Shown: piece by piece, positions 16,940 to 29,046 of the stretch
Layout: each line of letters begins with the position of its first letter
Numbering within the stretch: the first letter of the stretch is position 1
Assembly: GCF_900094575.1 (NCBI RefSeq)
Contig: NZ_FMAE01000015.1
Location: 1-52,506 of the forward strand
Reading direction: 5' to 3'
DNA: 52,506 nucleotides
From: Bradyrhizobium yuanmingense
GTDB lineage: Bacteria > Pseudomonadota > Alphaproteobacteria > Rhizobiales > Xanthobacteraceae
Program-made: the position numbers and the translations under genes
Notes under the pieces: model-generated
Databases searched by the model: none
Told to the model about the DNA's origin: nothing
The model's input: the letters and a program-made list of their open reading frames with translations, nothing else

Positions 16940-18615
16940 GTGACTTCCCTCGACGCTCGCACCGTAGGAGGACTCCTGCGAGAATATGCGCAGCGCACCG
17001 CCTTGCGCGGCGGCAATCCCTACCGTGCAAAAGCCTATTCTCGGGCCGCCGATAGCTTGGGCGCCCTCGTCGTCCCGCTGGACGCGGTCATCGCCGAAGG
17101 TCGTCTTACGGAGATCCCGGGCGTCGGCGATGCTATCGCCGACATTGTCACCAAACTTCACCAGACGGGCACTCATCCGAGCCTCGAAAAGCTGCGGAAA
17201 GAGATTCCTGAGGGGGTGCTCGAGATGCTTGCCGTGCCGGGTCTGCGTCCGGAGAAAGTGCTGCGCCTCTACAAGGATCTCGGCATCGGCTCGCTCGCGG
17301 AGCTGGAGGCCGCCGCCAAGGAGGACCGCATCAAGAAGGCCAAGGGGCTCGGAGCCGCGCTGCAGACCAAGATCCTGCAGAATCTGGCGATCGCCGCGAA
17401 GAAGGCCTCCACCTGCACCTTGCCGCCGCTCTGCTTGCGCAGGCGAAGGATTCGATCCGAAAGGCCCATCCCGAGCTGAAGCGCGTGACGCTCGCAGGCG
17501 ACTTCCGGCGCGGTTGCGAGCTCGTCCGCGAACTAACGATCGTAGCGGAAGCTCCCAGGGGTGGCAAGACATCGGAGCCTGCTCAGACCGATGGGCTGCG
17601 GATCCGCTTGTCCGACCGCAAACACTTCGGCGCCGCCCTTCTCTTCGCCACCGGCTCCACCACTCACATCGAGCAGCTCCGAGAGATAGCCTCTAAGAAG
17701 GGAATGCGGTTGGAGGCCGACGGCTTGCACAAGTGCCGCACGCTGATCGCCGGCGACGAAGCCGACATTTACCACGCTCTCGGGCTGCCCTTCATTGATC
17801 CCGAGCTCCGGGAGGGGCGCAACGAGGTCGAGCTGGCTCTGAAGGGCAAGTTGCCGAAGCTCGTCACCGACCAGGATCTGCGCGGAAACCTTCACTGCCA
17901 CACCGATGCTTCCGACGGGACAGAGACCCTGGAGACGATGGCGAAGGCCACCCGCCAGCGCGGGTTCGAGTATTTCGGGGTCGCCGACCACTCCAAGTCC
18001 GCGCACTATGCCGGCGGTCTATCCCTGGAGGAGATCGCGCAGCAGCACCGGGAGGCCGACCGGCTGAACAAGCGCTTCGGCAAGGATTTTCGAATCCTCA
18101 AAGGCATCGAGTCCGACATTCTGGCCGACGGCTCGCTCGATTATCCGGACGAGGCGCTCAAGCAGTTCGACTTCGTAGTGGCGAGCATCCATGGCCGCTT
18201 CAAGCTGGACCGCAAGGCACAGACGCAGCGCCTGCTTCGGGCGATCTCCCATCCTTGCACCACCATCATCGGCCACATGACCGGCCGACAACTCCAGCGT
18301 CGGCCTGGCTACGAAATCGACGTCGAGAAGGTGCTTCGGGCATGCGCGAAGCACGACGTCGTCGTCGAGATCAACGCGCATCCGTGGCGTCTTGACCTGG
18401 ATTGGCGCTGGCACCAGGCCGCCCTCGAATTTGGCTGCATGCTGAGCATCAATCCGGACGCGCACTCCATTCCCGAGCTCGACCACATGCACTGGGGCGT
18501 CCAGATGGCCCGCAAGGGCGGCGTCCCTGCAGACCGGATCCTGAACGCGATGACGTTGCCAGAAATCACGCGCTACCTGCGACAGAAGCGGCGCTCCCTC
18601 GCCCGCGCTGCCTGA
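16940..18615 (+). pseudogene. DNA polymerase X family/PHP-domain protein, frameshifted
   Basis: Frame one (GTG 16940 to about 17400) gives the helix-hairpin-helix 8-kDa region: MTSLDARTVGGLL, then LTEIPGVGDAIADIV. At about 17399-17401 the protein switches frame and continues as EGLHLHLAAALLAQAKDSIR to the stop at 18615, about 558 residues in all. The C-terminal PHP domain is intact: HCHTDASDG, VADHSKSAHYAGG, GIESDIL, SIHGRF, INPDAHS. The polymerase palm is unusual: where PolX has GS and a paired DxD, it reads AGDFRRGCELVRELTIVAE, so the catalytic aspartates look absent. The frameshift needs checking, since it could be a sequencing error. Confidence 0.8.
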
Positions 18616-19180
18616 TGTCGCACGCGCACGACCTCTCGCTCGAGGGAAGGTGGTGGCGGTCGCCGCCGATCGCGGGCACCACTTCAGCAAGCCGTCACGG
18701 GATCAGATCGCGCTGGTTGAAGGCCATGGCGTCGAAGGCGACGCCCACGCCGGCCCCTTCGTCCGGCACGCTATCTCGCCCGGCGCCGACCCCGGCTTCC
18801 CAACCTGCGGCAGGTCCACCTGATCCCATTCGAGCTCTTCGCATCCCTCTCGAAGGCTGGTTTCCAGGTCGGAGCCGGAGAGCTCGGCGAGAACATCACC
18901 AATGCGGGCCCGGACCTCGAACGGATGCCGCTCGGGACGCTGATCGAACTCGGGCCCACAGCCATCGTCGAGTTGACCGGCCTCCGCACGCCCCGTGTCC
19001 TGATCGACTGCTTCCGGGCGGGCATTAAGAGGCGCGTGCTCTCGTCGGCGGAAACGGGCCCTGCATTCAGATGTGGGGTGCTGGGCGTGGTGCGGGTGGG
19101 AGGGCGGTCGTGGCCGGCGATATCGTGCGGGTGCGCCTCCCGCCCACCTGGTTTCAGGCGCTACCGAGGCCTGTAAGAGC
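18615..19180 (+). pseudogene. MOSC-domain protein, multiply frameshifted
   Basis: Pieces in three frames read as a MOSC-domain protein: VVAVAADRGHHFSKPSRDQI, EGHGVEGDAHAGPFVRH, LRQVHLIPFELFASL, then GELGENITNAGPDLERMPLG, VELTGLRTPRVLIDCFRAG, and finally AVVAGDIVRVRLPP. MOSC proteins carry sulfur for metal-cofactor chemistry. Frame changes fall near 18645, 18775 and 19090. The usual conserved cysteine after GLRxPC is replaced (GLRTPRVLID), another sign of decay. The possible ATG at 18615-18617 overlaps the PolX stop. A terminator follows at 19298. Confidence 0.7.
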
Positions 19181-19297
19181 CCGGTGCACAACTCGGCCGC
19201 CTGATGACCGAATCGAAAAGCGGTCGGTAGATCGGGCCTGCATGGCCGCAAACAAGGTAACCGCGGTGGGGAGGCAATCGACAGTCCGGGACTATTA

Positions 19298-19326
19298 AGC
19301 CGCCGAGCTCCGCTGGCGGCTTTTTT
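19298..19326 (+). terminator. Rho-independent terminator after the MOSC region
   Basis: Perfect 7-base stem agccgcc (19298-19304) with ggcggct (19315-19321), a 10-base loop, and a T-run continuing to 19326. The T-run is only on the plus-strand side, so it would stop transcription arriving from the polX/MOSC genes. Confidence 0.85.
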
Positions 19327-19332
19327 CTTTGA

Positions 19333-19749
19333 CTAGGAGGCGTTCGCCCTGGCTCGTTCGCGGGCCTCGCGGCGGCGTTCACGGCGTTCGCGCCGCAGCT
19401 TCGCACGGTCGGCGAGCTGCGGCAGCGGAGGAACCGCCGCTATTTCGGCTACCGGCGGGGTCGTCTCGCTGGCCGAGGCTTGGATTTGCTCCGGCATCGG
19501 TCGGGCTTCCATAAATTCAAGTACTTCCCGCCCTTTGGAAGTCAGCCTCCAACCACCGCTTGTGCGTTCGACGAGCCCTTGTGACCAGATGTTGAGATCC
19601 GGCACCCGCGCGGCGAGGCGTCTGGTCCGGTCCGCCCAATCGCGTCCGCTGGTCGCCAGAATGGCCATGTCCCTCTTGAGGTCCTCCATCACGGCAAACC
19701 CATCCGGATATGCCACCAGGATCTTGAGGACCGTGACTTGGAAGTTCAC
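19333..19749 (-). CDS. Conserved hypothetical protein, winged-helix-like
   Basis: A 138-residue protein. The core, NFQVTVLKILVAYPDGFAVM, then LKRDMAILATSGRDWADRTR and WSQGLVERTSGGWRLTSKGR, looks like a small winged-helix fold ending in a wing (W.L.. GR.VL). The C-terminal third is Ala/Pro and then Arg-rich (RRERRERRREARERAR), a likely nucleic-acid-binding tail. I chose the GTG at 19747-19749 because a G-rich ribosome site precedes it. It resembles a protein I recall from Bradyrhizobium; its role is unknown. Confidence 0.62.
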   Translation of the reverse strand: MNFQVTVLKILVAYPDGFAVMEDLKRDMAILATSGRDWADRTRRLAARVPDLNIWSQGLVERTSGGWRLTSKGREVLEFMEARPMPEQIQASASETTPPVAEIAAVPPLPQLADRAKLRRERRERRREARERARANAS

Positions 19750-19762
19750 ATCCGCCCCCCGA

Positions 19763-19963
19763 TCAACGCCACATCGTGGGCGCGTGCGAAAGAGCATCTC
19801 GCCCAATCTGCCTAAGCCTCTCGCGAGAGACTTCGCCCCTGGTCGCAGTTTCCAGGATCTTCGAAGCAACGTGCGTACGTGCGCCGATCTGTCGGCCTAA
19901 GACGCTTTCGCACACTTCATCAAGGACTGCGCGCAAAAGCGCGATGGTTGCCGTATCGAACAT
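19763..19963 (-). CDS. Small conserved rhizobial hypothetical protein
   Basis: A 66-residue helical protein starting MFDTATIALLRAVLDEVCES, followed by GARTHVASKILETATRGEVS and a C-terminal helix. It matches a short family I recall from Bradyrhizobium and relatives; no function is known to me. The stop is 13 bases before the GTG of the next gene, so the two probably form an operon. Confidence 0.62.
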   Translation of the reverse strand: MFDTATIALLRAVLDEVCESVLGRQIGARTHVASKILETATRGEVSRERLRQIGRDALSHAPTMWR

Positions 19964-20280
19964 GAGGTGCCCCCAGAAGGGAAAATCCCATCTTAGCCCG
20001 GTTTTGCCGGCCTGTGGATTCGGGGCATGTTAGCCTTTGCGGAAAATACGACCGAATTAGAAACGGGTGCAAGATTACGGCGCCGATGCCCCGCCCGCCT
20101 AAGCTATTGGGTTCGAAGCCGCGTTCGCGCAAAACAACGCGCGGTAACGATTCATGACAACACTGTCACTGTAATTATCGTGTCTCACTGCAGGGGTGCA
20201 GTCCAGTCGTGGGGACAGCGCTAGCACTAGGCGCCACCGCTGATGAACCACTTTTTGTAGGCCCTCTTGATGACTCGCAC
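19964..20280. other. Gene-poor stretch
   Basis: No supported gene or structural RNA. The stretch separates the hypothetical pair at 19333-19963 from the TlpA-like region. Confidence 0.4.
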
Positions 20281-20551
20281 ATCCTTTGTCGCCAATGGGA
20301 CCGCACACCGTTTAGCTAAAGATGCCGAAGGCACTCGCCCCGCCCCTTCATCCACAGCCCAAAGTATTTGTCGATCGCGCCGCGAACAAATTCATTCGCA
20401 GCTGGAAACCGGTCCGTTCGAAGCAACGGATCCGTATGGAGCAGGCGGACGCTAAGCTCATCCGGCCTTAGAGCGACGCCTCTTCGAGGGCAGAACGCGG
20501 CTTCGCCCAATCTCTCCATCGCTAGCCTAAGTTTGGCGAAAAGCGGCTCAG
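20281..20551 (-). pseudogene. Decayed C-terminal half of the TlpA-like paralogue
   Basis: After the stop of the 20552-21097 gene the sequence still resembles, in shifting frames, the C-terminal helical half of the paralogue at 22444-23627. In one frame ALTEPLFAKLRLAME follows the thioredoxin part, and further on FVRGAIDKYFGLWMKG corresponds to FARDAIDKNDEQWMEW in the paralogue. This copy therefore lost its C-terminal half through frameshifts and stops. Confidence 0.65.
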
Positions 20552-21097
20552 TCAGGCTTCTTGCTCCATTTCGCGCATTATACGCTCGTTTTCGGCGATC
20601 CGCTCTGTTTCGGCGGCTTTAGCTTCATCGCTGGTCCGCCAGCTGCCGGTCAGAATTTTCGGCAAAACGTCATCGAGCTGTGTCGGAAAACCGACAAAGG
20701 CGATGCGGCCGTCACGGTCGACCACGAACGAGGTGGGAATCCCGACAGACAAGCTGGCATCTAGCCAGAGCTTTTCCATTTCGCCTGTGTAGTCGAATCC
20801 GATCCGGTAATTGAGATTCGGTACCTTTTCAGTCAACCAGGCGTCCAACTTGTCTCGGGCCTCGTCCGCTGTTTGAGCGCGTTCAAGAGCCGCGAGTCCG
20901 AGGACCTCAATGCCGCTGTTTTTGTATTTCTCTTGCAACTGCACCAGTTCCGGGACCGCCGCGACACAGGGCCCGCACCAAGTTGCCCAAAATTCGACGA
21001 TGTACACCTTCCCAGGCTGGAAGCTGGAGAGGGGCCCGCCACGCAGCCAGTTCTCCACTTGTATCGGAGGAGCTGGTGATTCTAATCCGAGCACCAT
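20552..21097 (-). CDS. TlpA-like thioredoxin-fold protein, truncated
   Basis: A 181-residue thiol-disulfide protein with the active site WATWCGPC (cysteines 41 and 44) and the cis-proline region GIPTSFVVDRDGRIAFVGFP. It has no signal peptide, so it is probably cytosolic. The ATG at 21095-21097 has a GGAGAG ribosome site. Compared with its inverted paralogue at 22444-23627 it ends early, at MREMEQEA, and the rest is decayed. The thioredoxin domain itself is complete and could still act alone. Confidence 0.78.
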   Translation of the reverse strand: MVLGLESPAPPIQVENWLRGGPLSSFQPGKVYIVEFWATWCGPCVAAVPELVQLQEKYKNSGIEVLGLAALERAQTADEARDKLDAWLTEKVPNLNYRIGFDYTGEMEKLWLDASLSVGIPTSFVVDRDGRIAFVGFPTQLDDVLPKILTGSWRTSDEAKAAETERIAENERIMREMEQEA

Positions 21098-21142
21098 GTT
21101 ACTCTCCAAAACTTAGTGCCCGACCTTGAGCCGACTTTTTGT

Positions 21143-21472
21143 CTAGCTGATCTCTGATCGCAGGCGCGACCGGCTTGCCGCCCGTCGCGCTTGACGGGAG
21201 GCACGGGCAGGCCGGAGGACGGCGCGATCTTCGTGGTCGAGCTCGTTGGCACTGAGGAGAACCTGCCCGTCATCAAGGGCGAGCCGGCCGTACCTCCCGA
21301 GGGCAGACGCCTCAACAGTTGGAACGAGCTGCGGCGCGACCACACTCCCGAGGCACCATCCGACGACAAACCACTGTGCACCATCCTCTGGATAGTACGA
21401 GCTCTCGAAGAATTCAATTCCAGTCGGCACCGCTCGCCGTAGCTCGCTGATACCCCGATGGTTCGTGTACAT
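21143..21472 (-). CDS. Hypothetical protein, possibly a remnant
   Basis: A 109-residue reading. The first part, YTNHRGISELRRAVPTGIEF with PEDGAQWFVVGW, resembles a short domain seen in small rhizobial proteins (NHRGE..RRAIP.GI pattern, then P.PQWL). The second half is less protein-like and becomes Arg/Ala-rich, so a frameshift may have replaced the true C-terminus. Confidence 0.35.
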   Translation of the reverse strand: MYTNHRGISELRRAVPTGIEFFESSYYPEDGAQWFVVGWCLGSVVAPQLVPTVEASALGRYGRLALDDGQVLLSANELDHEDRAVLRPARASRQARRAASRSRLRSEIS

Positions 21473-21797
21473 GAAGCGGGTTCCCAGTGAGATCCGCGGT
21501 TGTCGGTGCCGCCGCTAAGCGCGAGGACGATCCAAGTCACAAGCAGGAAGGTTTTCCCTCATGAGGGGTTACATCCGTTCAAGGAAGCAGAGCTTCGGGC
21601 GGTGCGCATCTGTTTGCACCAGCACTCGTTCGCTATTGCCGCACTCCAGTAGCAAGGTCTGTTATCAAGGTCTGTGCCATGTCGTCTGCGTGCATTGTCC
21701 TGAACCTTTTTACGGCGTACTTTCCTGAGGTTTGGACGATTTCCTGCATCGCACAGGAATTTCACGGCGGGATTCACTCAGGCGGGAGCTGATCATG

Positions 21798-22067
21798 CGA
21801 TATGATCGAGTAGACGCCACATCCTCGAGATTGTGCGAAAGAACAACCGCCTAACTTCCGAGGTGCTCGGCGAAATGGCTGGGCTTTCTGCTACCGCCCT
21901 GTCAACGACGACTGAAGAGGCTCCGCTCTGGGGGCACCATCGAAGCCGACGTCTCAATCGTCTCGCCGGAGGCGGTGGGAAGACCTATTCAAATGCTTGT
22001 GCTGGTCACTCTGGAGCGGCAGCGCGCCTCACTTGCGAAATCGATTCTATCTGCCATTGCTACATGA
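21798..22067 (+). pseudogene. Lrp/AsnC-family regulator, frameshifted and truncated
   Basis: The first frame reads ILEIVRKNNRLTSEVLGEM and AGLSATA, the helix-turn-helix of an Lrp/AsnC regulator. After a shift at about 21900 the protein goes on as CQRRLKRLRSGGTIEADVSI, VSPEAVGRPIQMLVLVTLER and stops at 22065-22067. The effector-binding (RAM) domain is mostly missing. An intact relative would regulate amino-acid metabolism genes. Confidence 0.75.
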
Positions 22068-22119
22068 TGCGTTAGGGCGGCGGCAGTCCTAGACACGAGA
22101 TCTTGCCGGATCGGCTCGC

Positions 22120-22338
22120 ATGACCAAGCGCTCACCCCTCTTGGATTCCGTGGTCCAACGTCTGACACGGGACAAATCCGTCAGGTTCAAAACACCGGCT
22201 GCGTTTGGGGCGCCTTGGAGTTTTCAAAGCGTAGTCAGGCGCTTGATGGGTGCTGACCGAGATGGCACGCTTGTTGCTATTTGGATGCAGAAACACGGAG
22301 TGAGGGCTGAGCGCACATCAGATGCGCAAAACGAGTGA
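22120..22338 (+). CDS. Hypothetical reading, unrecognised
   Basis: A 72-codon reading beginning MTKRSPLLDSVVQRLTRDKS, with a reasonable amino-acid composition but no recognisable family and no clear ribosome site. It may be a small gene or the remnant of one, lying between the Lrp fragment and the TlpA paralogue. Confidence 0.25.
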   Translation: MTKRSPLLDSVVQRLTRDKSVRFKTPAAFGAPWSFQSVVRRLMGADRDGTLVAIWMQKHGVRAERTSDAQNE

Positions 22339-22443
22339 TGCTCTCCTTCTATTGAAGGTGTGCTCCGTTTCTGAGAGAGACAGTAGCGCACAAAGTCGCG
22401 CAACGAGTGGCAATAGTTTTGGAGAACAATTTTGGAGAACAAC

Positions 22444-23627
22444 ATGGTGCTGCGCATGGAGTCCCCAGCTCCTCCGATCAAGGTGGAGAATTGGCTGCGC
22501 GGCGAGCCCCTCACAAGCTTCCGCCCGGGAAGGTGTACATCGTCGAATTTTGGGCGACTTGGTGCGGGCCATGTACGGCAGTGATGCCTGATCTAGTACA
22601 GCTGCAAGAGAAATACAAAGACAGCGGACTTGAGCTGCTCGGCGTCGCAGCTTACGAACAAGCTCCAACGGCGCACGAGGCCCGAACAAGCTTGGACGCG
22701 TGGTTGACCGACAAGTTCTCGAACCTGAACTTTCGGATCGGGTTCGACTCCACAGGCGAAATGAACAAGCTTTGGATGGATCCCAGCTTTTCTGTCGGGA
22801 TTCCCACCTCTTTCGTTGTCGACCGTGACGGCCGCATCGCCTTTGTCGGTTTTCCGACACAGCTCGATGACGTCTTGCCGAAAATTCTTAACGGCAGCTG
22901 GCGCACCAGCGATGAAGCTAAAGCCGCCGATACAGAGCGGATCGACAGCGGACGACGCGAAATGCGCGAAATGAAGCGCAAGCGGGCGCTGACTGAGCCT
23001 ATACTCGCCAAGCTTCAGCCGGCGATGGAGGCGGAGGATTGGGCAAAGGCGCTTTCGACGGTTGAAGAGGCCGTCGCGGTGATGCCGGACGATCTCCGCT
23101 TCCGCGCGCTCCATGCGGAACTGTTGCTTCACAAACTGCGCAACTTGCAGACCGGCTTGCCGGTTTTGAGGCAATTCGCTCGCGACGCGATCGACAAAAA
23201 CGATGAGCAGTGGATGGAGTGGGCGCTGCGCCAACTCTTTGATCCGGCGAATGACAACTCCCACTTCCCGTCTGCCGAGCGCCTCGCGATGGGCAAAGAG
23301 TTGTCCGAACACATTCTTGCGCTGAATCCTCTGCAAGGGGACGGTGGCTTTAAGTACCTGTCCTATGGGACGGTCGCTCAGTATTATTATGAGAGCGGCA
23401 ACAAGGATCGCGCGATCGAATTGATCGAGGTGGCGTTGAACTCGCTAGGAGGTCCTGAGCCTATCCCCGACGAACTGAAACAGGACGTCATGTCGACGTT
23501 GGTCGAAGCGCTGGCCAACTACAAGGGTGAGAAGGCTTGCTATGGGACTGTTTGTGCAACTCCGCAAGATGGGTTTCTGACCGCGTCAAAGCGCAAGCAA
23601 CGGAGCAAACAACAAAAAGAAGGGTGA
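22444..23627 (+). pseudogene. TlpA-like thioredoxin with helical C-terminal extension, N-terminal frameshift
   Basis: About 390 residues. The original start MVLRMESPAPPIKVENWLRG (ATG 22444) is out of frame with the thioredoxin part because one G is missing near 22530 (ccgggaagg against cctgggaagg in the paralogue). The rest is open: WATWCGPC, GIPTSFVVDRDGRIAFVGFP, then a C-terminal helical, TPR-like region (EDWAKALSTVEEAVAVMPDD, and YGTVAQYYYESGNKDRAIEL) to the stop at 23627. An alternative ATG at 22407 keeps one open frame with a foreign 38-residue leader, so some product is still possible. It is the inverted paralogue of 20281-21097. Confidence 0.72.
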
Positions 23628-24119
23628 TAGTCGGAATTGCTCGCTTGGCATCGTCCATTTCTCCGGCTGCCAGTGGCAACTAAATCTAACGGTCTGACGG
23701 TTTACACGAAATGCTAAACGACTCATCCGGCATTAAAATGCACGCGCGCACAGCCATCGGGCGGCCGGACCTAGGCGGGCATCGCCACGCTTCTGCAGAC
23801 AGGTGAAGATGAATGTTGTCAATCCGATGCATGGCTCACACAAACTCTCGAACGGATCGCACAGCGGACGACGAAGATCGCTGCTCTCATGCTGTAGAAC
23901 CCGCAAAGCTTGAGCCGCTTCAGCTAAACTGCTTACGCAAAGAGGGGTGAAATGGGTGGAAGATTCTCGATCGCAGCTCTTGGACCTTGGGCACACGTCG
24001 CCTCGTACGGCAGCGCCACGCATTGGGGACATCGCGTCGGGATCGAAAGGATCTTAGCAGCGTGCAGCACAATCGCGAACGTCATGATTGTTCAAGATGA
24101 CGAACTCCCCATGCGATCG
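23628..24119. other. Gene-poor stretch
   Basis: No gene supported; readings on either strand are short and resemble no known protein. It lies between the TlpA paralogue and the ABC exporter fragment. Confidence 0.4.
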
Positions 24120-24357
24120 GCGTGGTGCTCCCGTTTGTCTTGGAGCACTGGCTGAAGCAGCCTTTCCGTGCCATAAATCCTCGTCGGCTTTGTCGGCGCA
24201 ACGGCGGCCGACCTGTTCACGCCGGTGTATTCCGGGCAGCTGGTCGATGAGCTGACATCGGGCCCTTCCGACCCGGCGGCGCAACATGCGCCATGGTTGC
24301 GTTCCGCACCATCGTCGCGCTTGACCTGCTCTCGACCATGTCGCGGCTTACAGGCTT
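24120..24357 (+). pseudogene. ABC exporter, N-terminal membrane-domain fragment
   Basis: Readable in three frames: VVLPFVLEHWLKQPFRAI, then LVGFVGATAADLFTPVYSGQ with LVDELTSGPSDPAAQHA, then MVAFRTIVALDLLSTMSRLT. This is the beginning of an ABC exporter membrane domain (the HW..QP.R start, then ADL.TP...G.LVD). Frameshifts lie near 24178 and 24288. At about 24357 it runs directly into a different gene, a solute-binding protein, with the rest of the exporter missing. Confidence 0.65.
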
Positions 24358-25090
24358 TTTTTATGCCAATCCGGGAAGCCCTGAGAAGTACTACCCGGTG
24401 GCACAGCCGGACAGAGGCATCAAAGCGGTGGCCGATCGTAAAGGGAGGACGGTCGCTTATCCTCCGGGTTCTGGTCGTCACATGGTGCTGGCCAGCATTC
24501 TTCATGCCAACGGTCTTGACCTCGGTGCGTCATCAGTAAAGGGCGTGCCACTCGCCGGAACTGAAGTCGCGCCGAGTTTCGCGTCCCGATCCGTGGATGC
24601 GGCGATCGTCATCGGAGGTCAATATTTTCGGATCGGCAAGCCACCGATTATCGCCGATGGCCGCGGACATAACAGGGGCGTCAACGTCATACTCACCCGC
24701 AAGGCCTTGCTTGATGACCCCGCGAAAACCGCCGCAATTGTTGACTTCGTGCGCCGCGCGGTTGCGTTCTACAACTGGCAAGGCGCAAACCCGGACGGGT
24801 GGATACGCGCCAACTACGTTAAGCAAGAAGGCCTCACCTTCGAGCAAGGCAAGTGGTTGGACGATGCTGCCGGACATGGCGCGTATTACCCGATCGATGC
24901 GAAGTCCATCCAGGTCTTCCAGCAGATCTCGGATGGCTTGTTCGCCACCGGCGCGCTCAAACAGAGAATCGGCATTGCGCCATATGTCGATGGCCGGTTC
25001 AACACGATTATCGCCTGGCAGAACAACGCCGACGGCGTGACACCACGCCCTCTCGAGCAGCCGAAAGCCACTGAGAGGGTCGGTCAATGA
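24356..25090 (+). pseudogene. ABC substrate-binding protein (sulfonate/nitrate/taurine type), 5' truncated
   Basis: About 244 residues of the SsuA/TauA-type binding fold: AVADRKGRTVAYPPGSGRHM, then VPLAGTEVAPSFASRSVDAA and VNVILTRKALLDDPAKTAAI, with WIRANYVKQEGLTFEQGK near the C-terminus and a stop at 25088-25090. The signal peptide and the first part of the mature domain are lost, replaced by the ABC exporter fragment. A tauD remnant lies just downstream, so an organosulfur uptake and oxidation cluster probably stood here. The open frame is continuous from 24293, but the product would lack export signals. Confidence 0.72.
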
Positions 25091-25191
25091 TCCGTGCCGC
25101 GCACGAACACGGCCGTACCGGGAAAATCCGCTGTCCCTGACTTCAGTCTCTCGAAGGCTATCGAACGAACCTCGCTAGCAAAGGAGCCACT

Positions 25192-25620
25192 ATGGTTAGG
25201 TCAACTCTTCAAAAGCCCACCTCGCCCTCCTCAAATACTCCGGCAGCGGCCCCGCGCAGTATTGCCGTTCATCCGCTCACCGGCCACGTCGGCGCGGACA
25301 TCGGAGGTGTAAACCTAAAAGAGCCGCTGCACCCGCTCGTGCTCGAAGAACTGAAGGCCGCGCTTTGCATCCAATTTTCTGCGGCATCGTCGCTTGCCGC
25401 CAAGGTGGCCGGTATCGACGCGGAGGTCGTTTATCTCTTCCGCTGGACTGCAGGCACGCGACTGGCGACCCGGAACACCTGCAGCGTGGCGATACTTGTC
25501 TTGCGACATACACGACGGGTGTTCGATATTACTTCGTAGGAAGGATCACAACGGGCAACCTGTTCTCCCAGGCTTTCACAAACGCGAGGATCTCGTCCGC
25601 AGCGCTCCTGCGCGAATGAA
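25192..25620 (+). pseudogene. TauD-like alpha-ketoglutarate dioxygenase remnant
   Basis: The start reads IAVHPLTGHVGADIGGVNLK with EPLHPLVLEELKAAL, the N-terminus of TauD-type dioxygenases. The central part with the iron ligands is missing. After an unrelated stretch, FRWTAGT and, in another frame, LATYTTGVRYYFVGRITTG correspond to the C-terminal RW..G...WDNR..H...Y region. It carries an internal deletion and at least one frameshift. In intact form these enzymes release sulfite from taurine or related sulfonates. Confidence 0.65.
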
Positions 25621-26414
25621 TGAGATTTGCGTCAACTCCCGCGTCTGGCTAAGCGTGAGCGCGCGAGATGGCTTCCTCCATGCTCTGCCCGGCGACCAAC
25701 GCCTCAATCGCGGCCACAAGGACCAATTCGTCGTCGACGGCATCCTTCACGGCGCGCAAGCGGAGAAATCTACATCGGCGAGCACATATCCTTCGCCAAC
25801 AAACGAGTTTGCTGGAGCAATACTCAGTGGCAGATCAGATCACTGCGGCTTACGTGCCAAGGCGACTTTGCGCGCTTAGAGCCTCGCCGTTCGGCGACGT
25901 CCTTCCCCCAGCGCTACGCTTTCAGAATCGCGTGATGTGCGATAGTAGAACGTTGGCGGCTTCAAACAATTCGTCGCTGCCCAGCGTAATCCTACCCATG
26001 ATGTCCTTTTCTCTCGATTGGTATATCTTTGGCGTGAGCCCAAACAGCGCGCCTGCCTCTTTGCCATCTTGTAGGCCTGGCACTCGCGCCCGGATAACTC
26101 AGTCGCTGCCCCCAGAGGAGAGGCGAAATTTTAGCATCGGCATGGCTGTCAACGAGCGGGAAGCTTCACGCCCTGCTCTCTGGTGGCCATGCGCGCGAGA
26201 TCGACTCGTTCGTACGGGGGCGTTAGATGCCATCATCAACCTGACCATGGAAACGTGACGGGGAGAGACAGGCAGCATCAGTTTGTCACTGACGGCCCCT
26301 TCCGAACGGCTGTCAAGTCGCTGGAAGAGCAGCTACTTCGACAAACGATACTATTTCCCATTGGCAACCGCCGCTTACATGCGATGCTGATGGCCCCAGC
26401 GCCTCTGTCTCCAG
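25621..26414. other. Gene-poor stretch
   Basis: No gene supported. On the minus strand a 25-codon reading at about 25934-26008 (MGRITLGSDELFEAANVLLS) has a ribosome-site-like AAAGGA and protein-like composition, perhaps the end of a lost gene. Nothing else was recognised. Confidence 0.35.
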
Positions 26415-28733
<2,319 letters not shown>

Positions 28734-29046
28734 GGCAGCCGCCTCCAGCTAAGCTAAGACAGCGATCATCAAACCGCCGATCTTATATATGACGCCGCGC
28801 TTATGCATGACTTGGTCAGCGGTCCTCATTGTGCGGGACCCCGCACGCATGTCGAAGCTAACAGCAGCAGAAATCATGCCGGCGAGGCGCAATGTGTATC
28901 CGTCTGGTCTTTAGATGTAGATGTCCTCTAAATGACGTTGCAGTGAACGCCAATGCGCCCCGCGTGTCTGAACTCGGACACGGTGAGCCAGCGAGACTTC
29001 ACTGCCAGTATACGATCATCAGTCACGGATGACGCATCCTCAATCG
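28734..29046. other. Intergenic stretch upstream of the S9 peptidase
   Basis: No gene or RNA recognised. It should contain the promoter of the peptidase gene, but no convincing promoter boxes were picked out. Confidence 0.35.
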
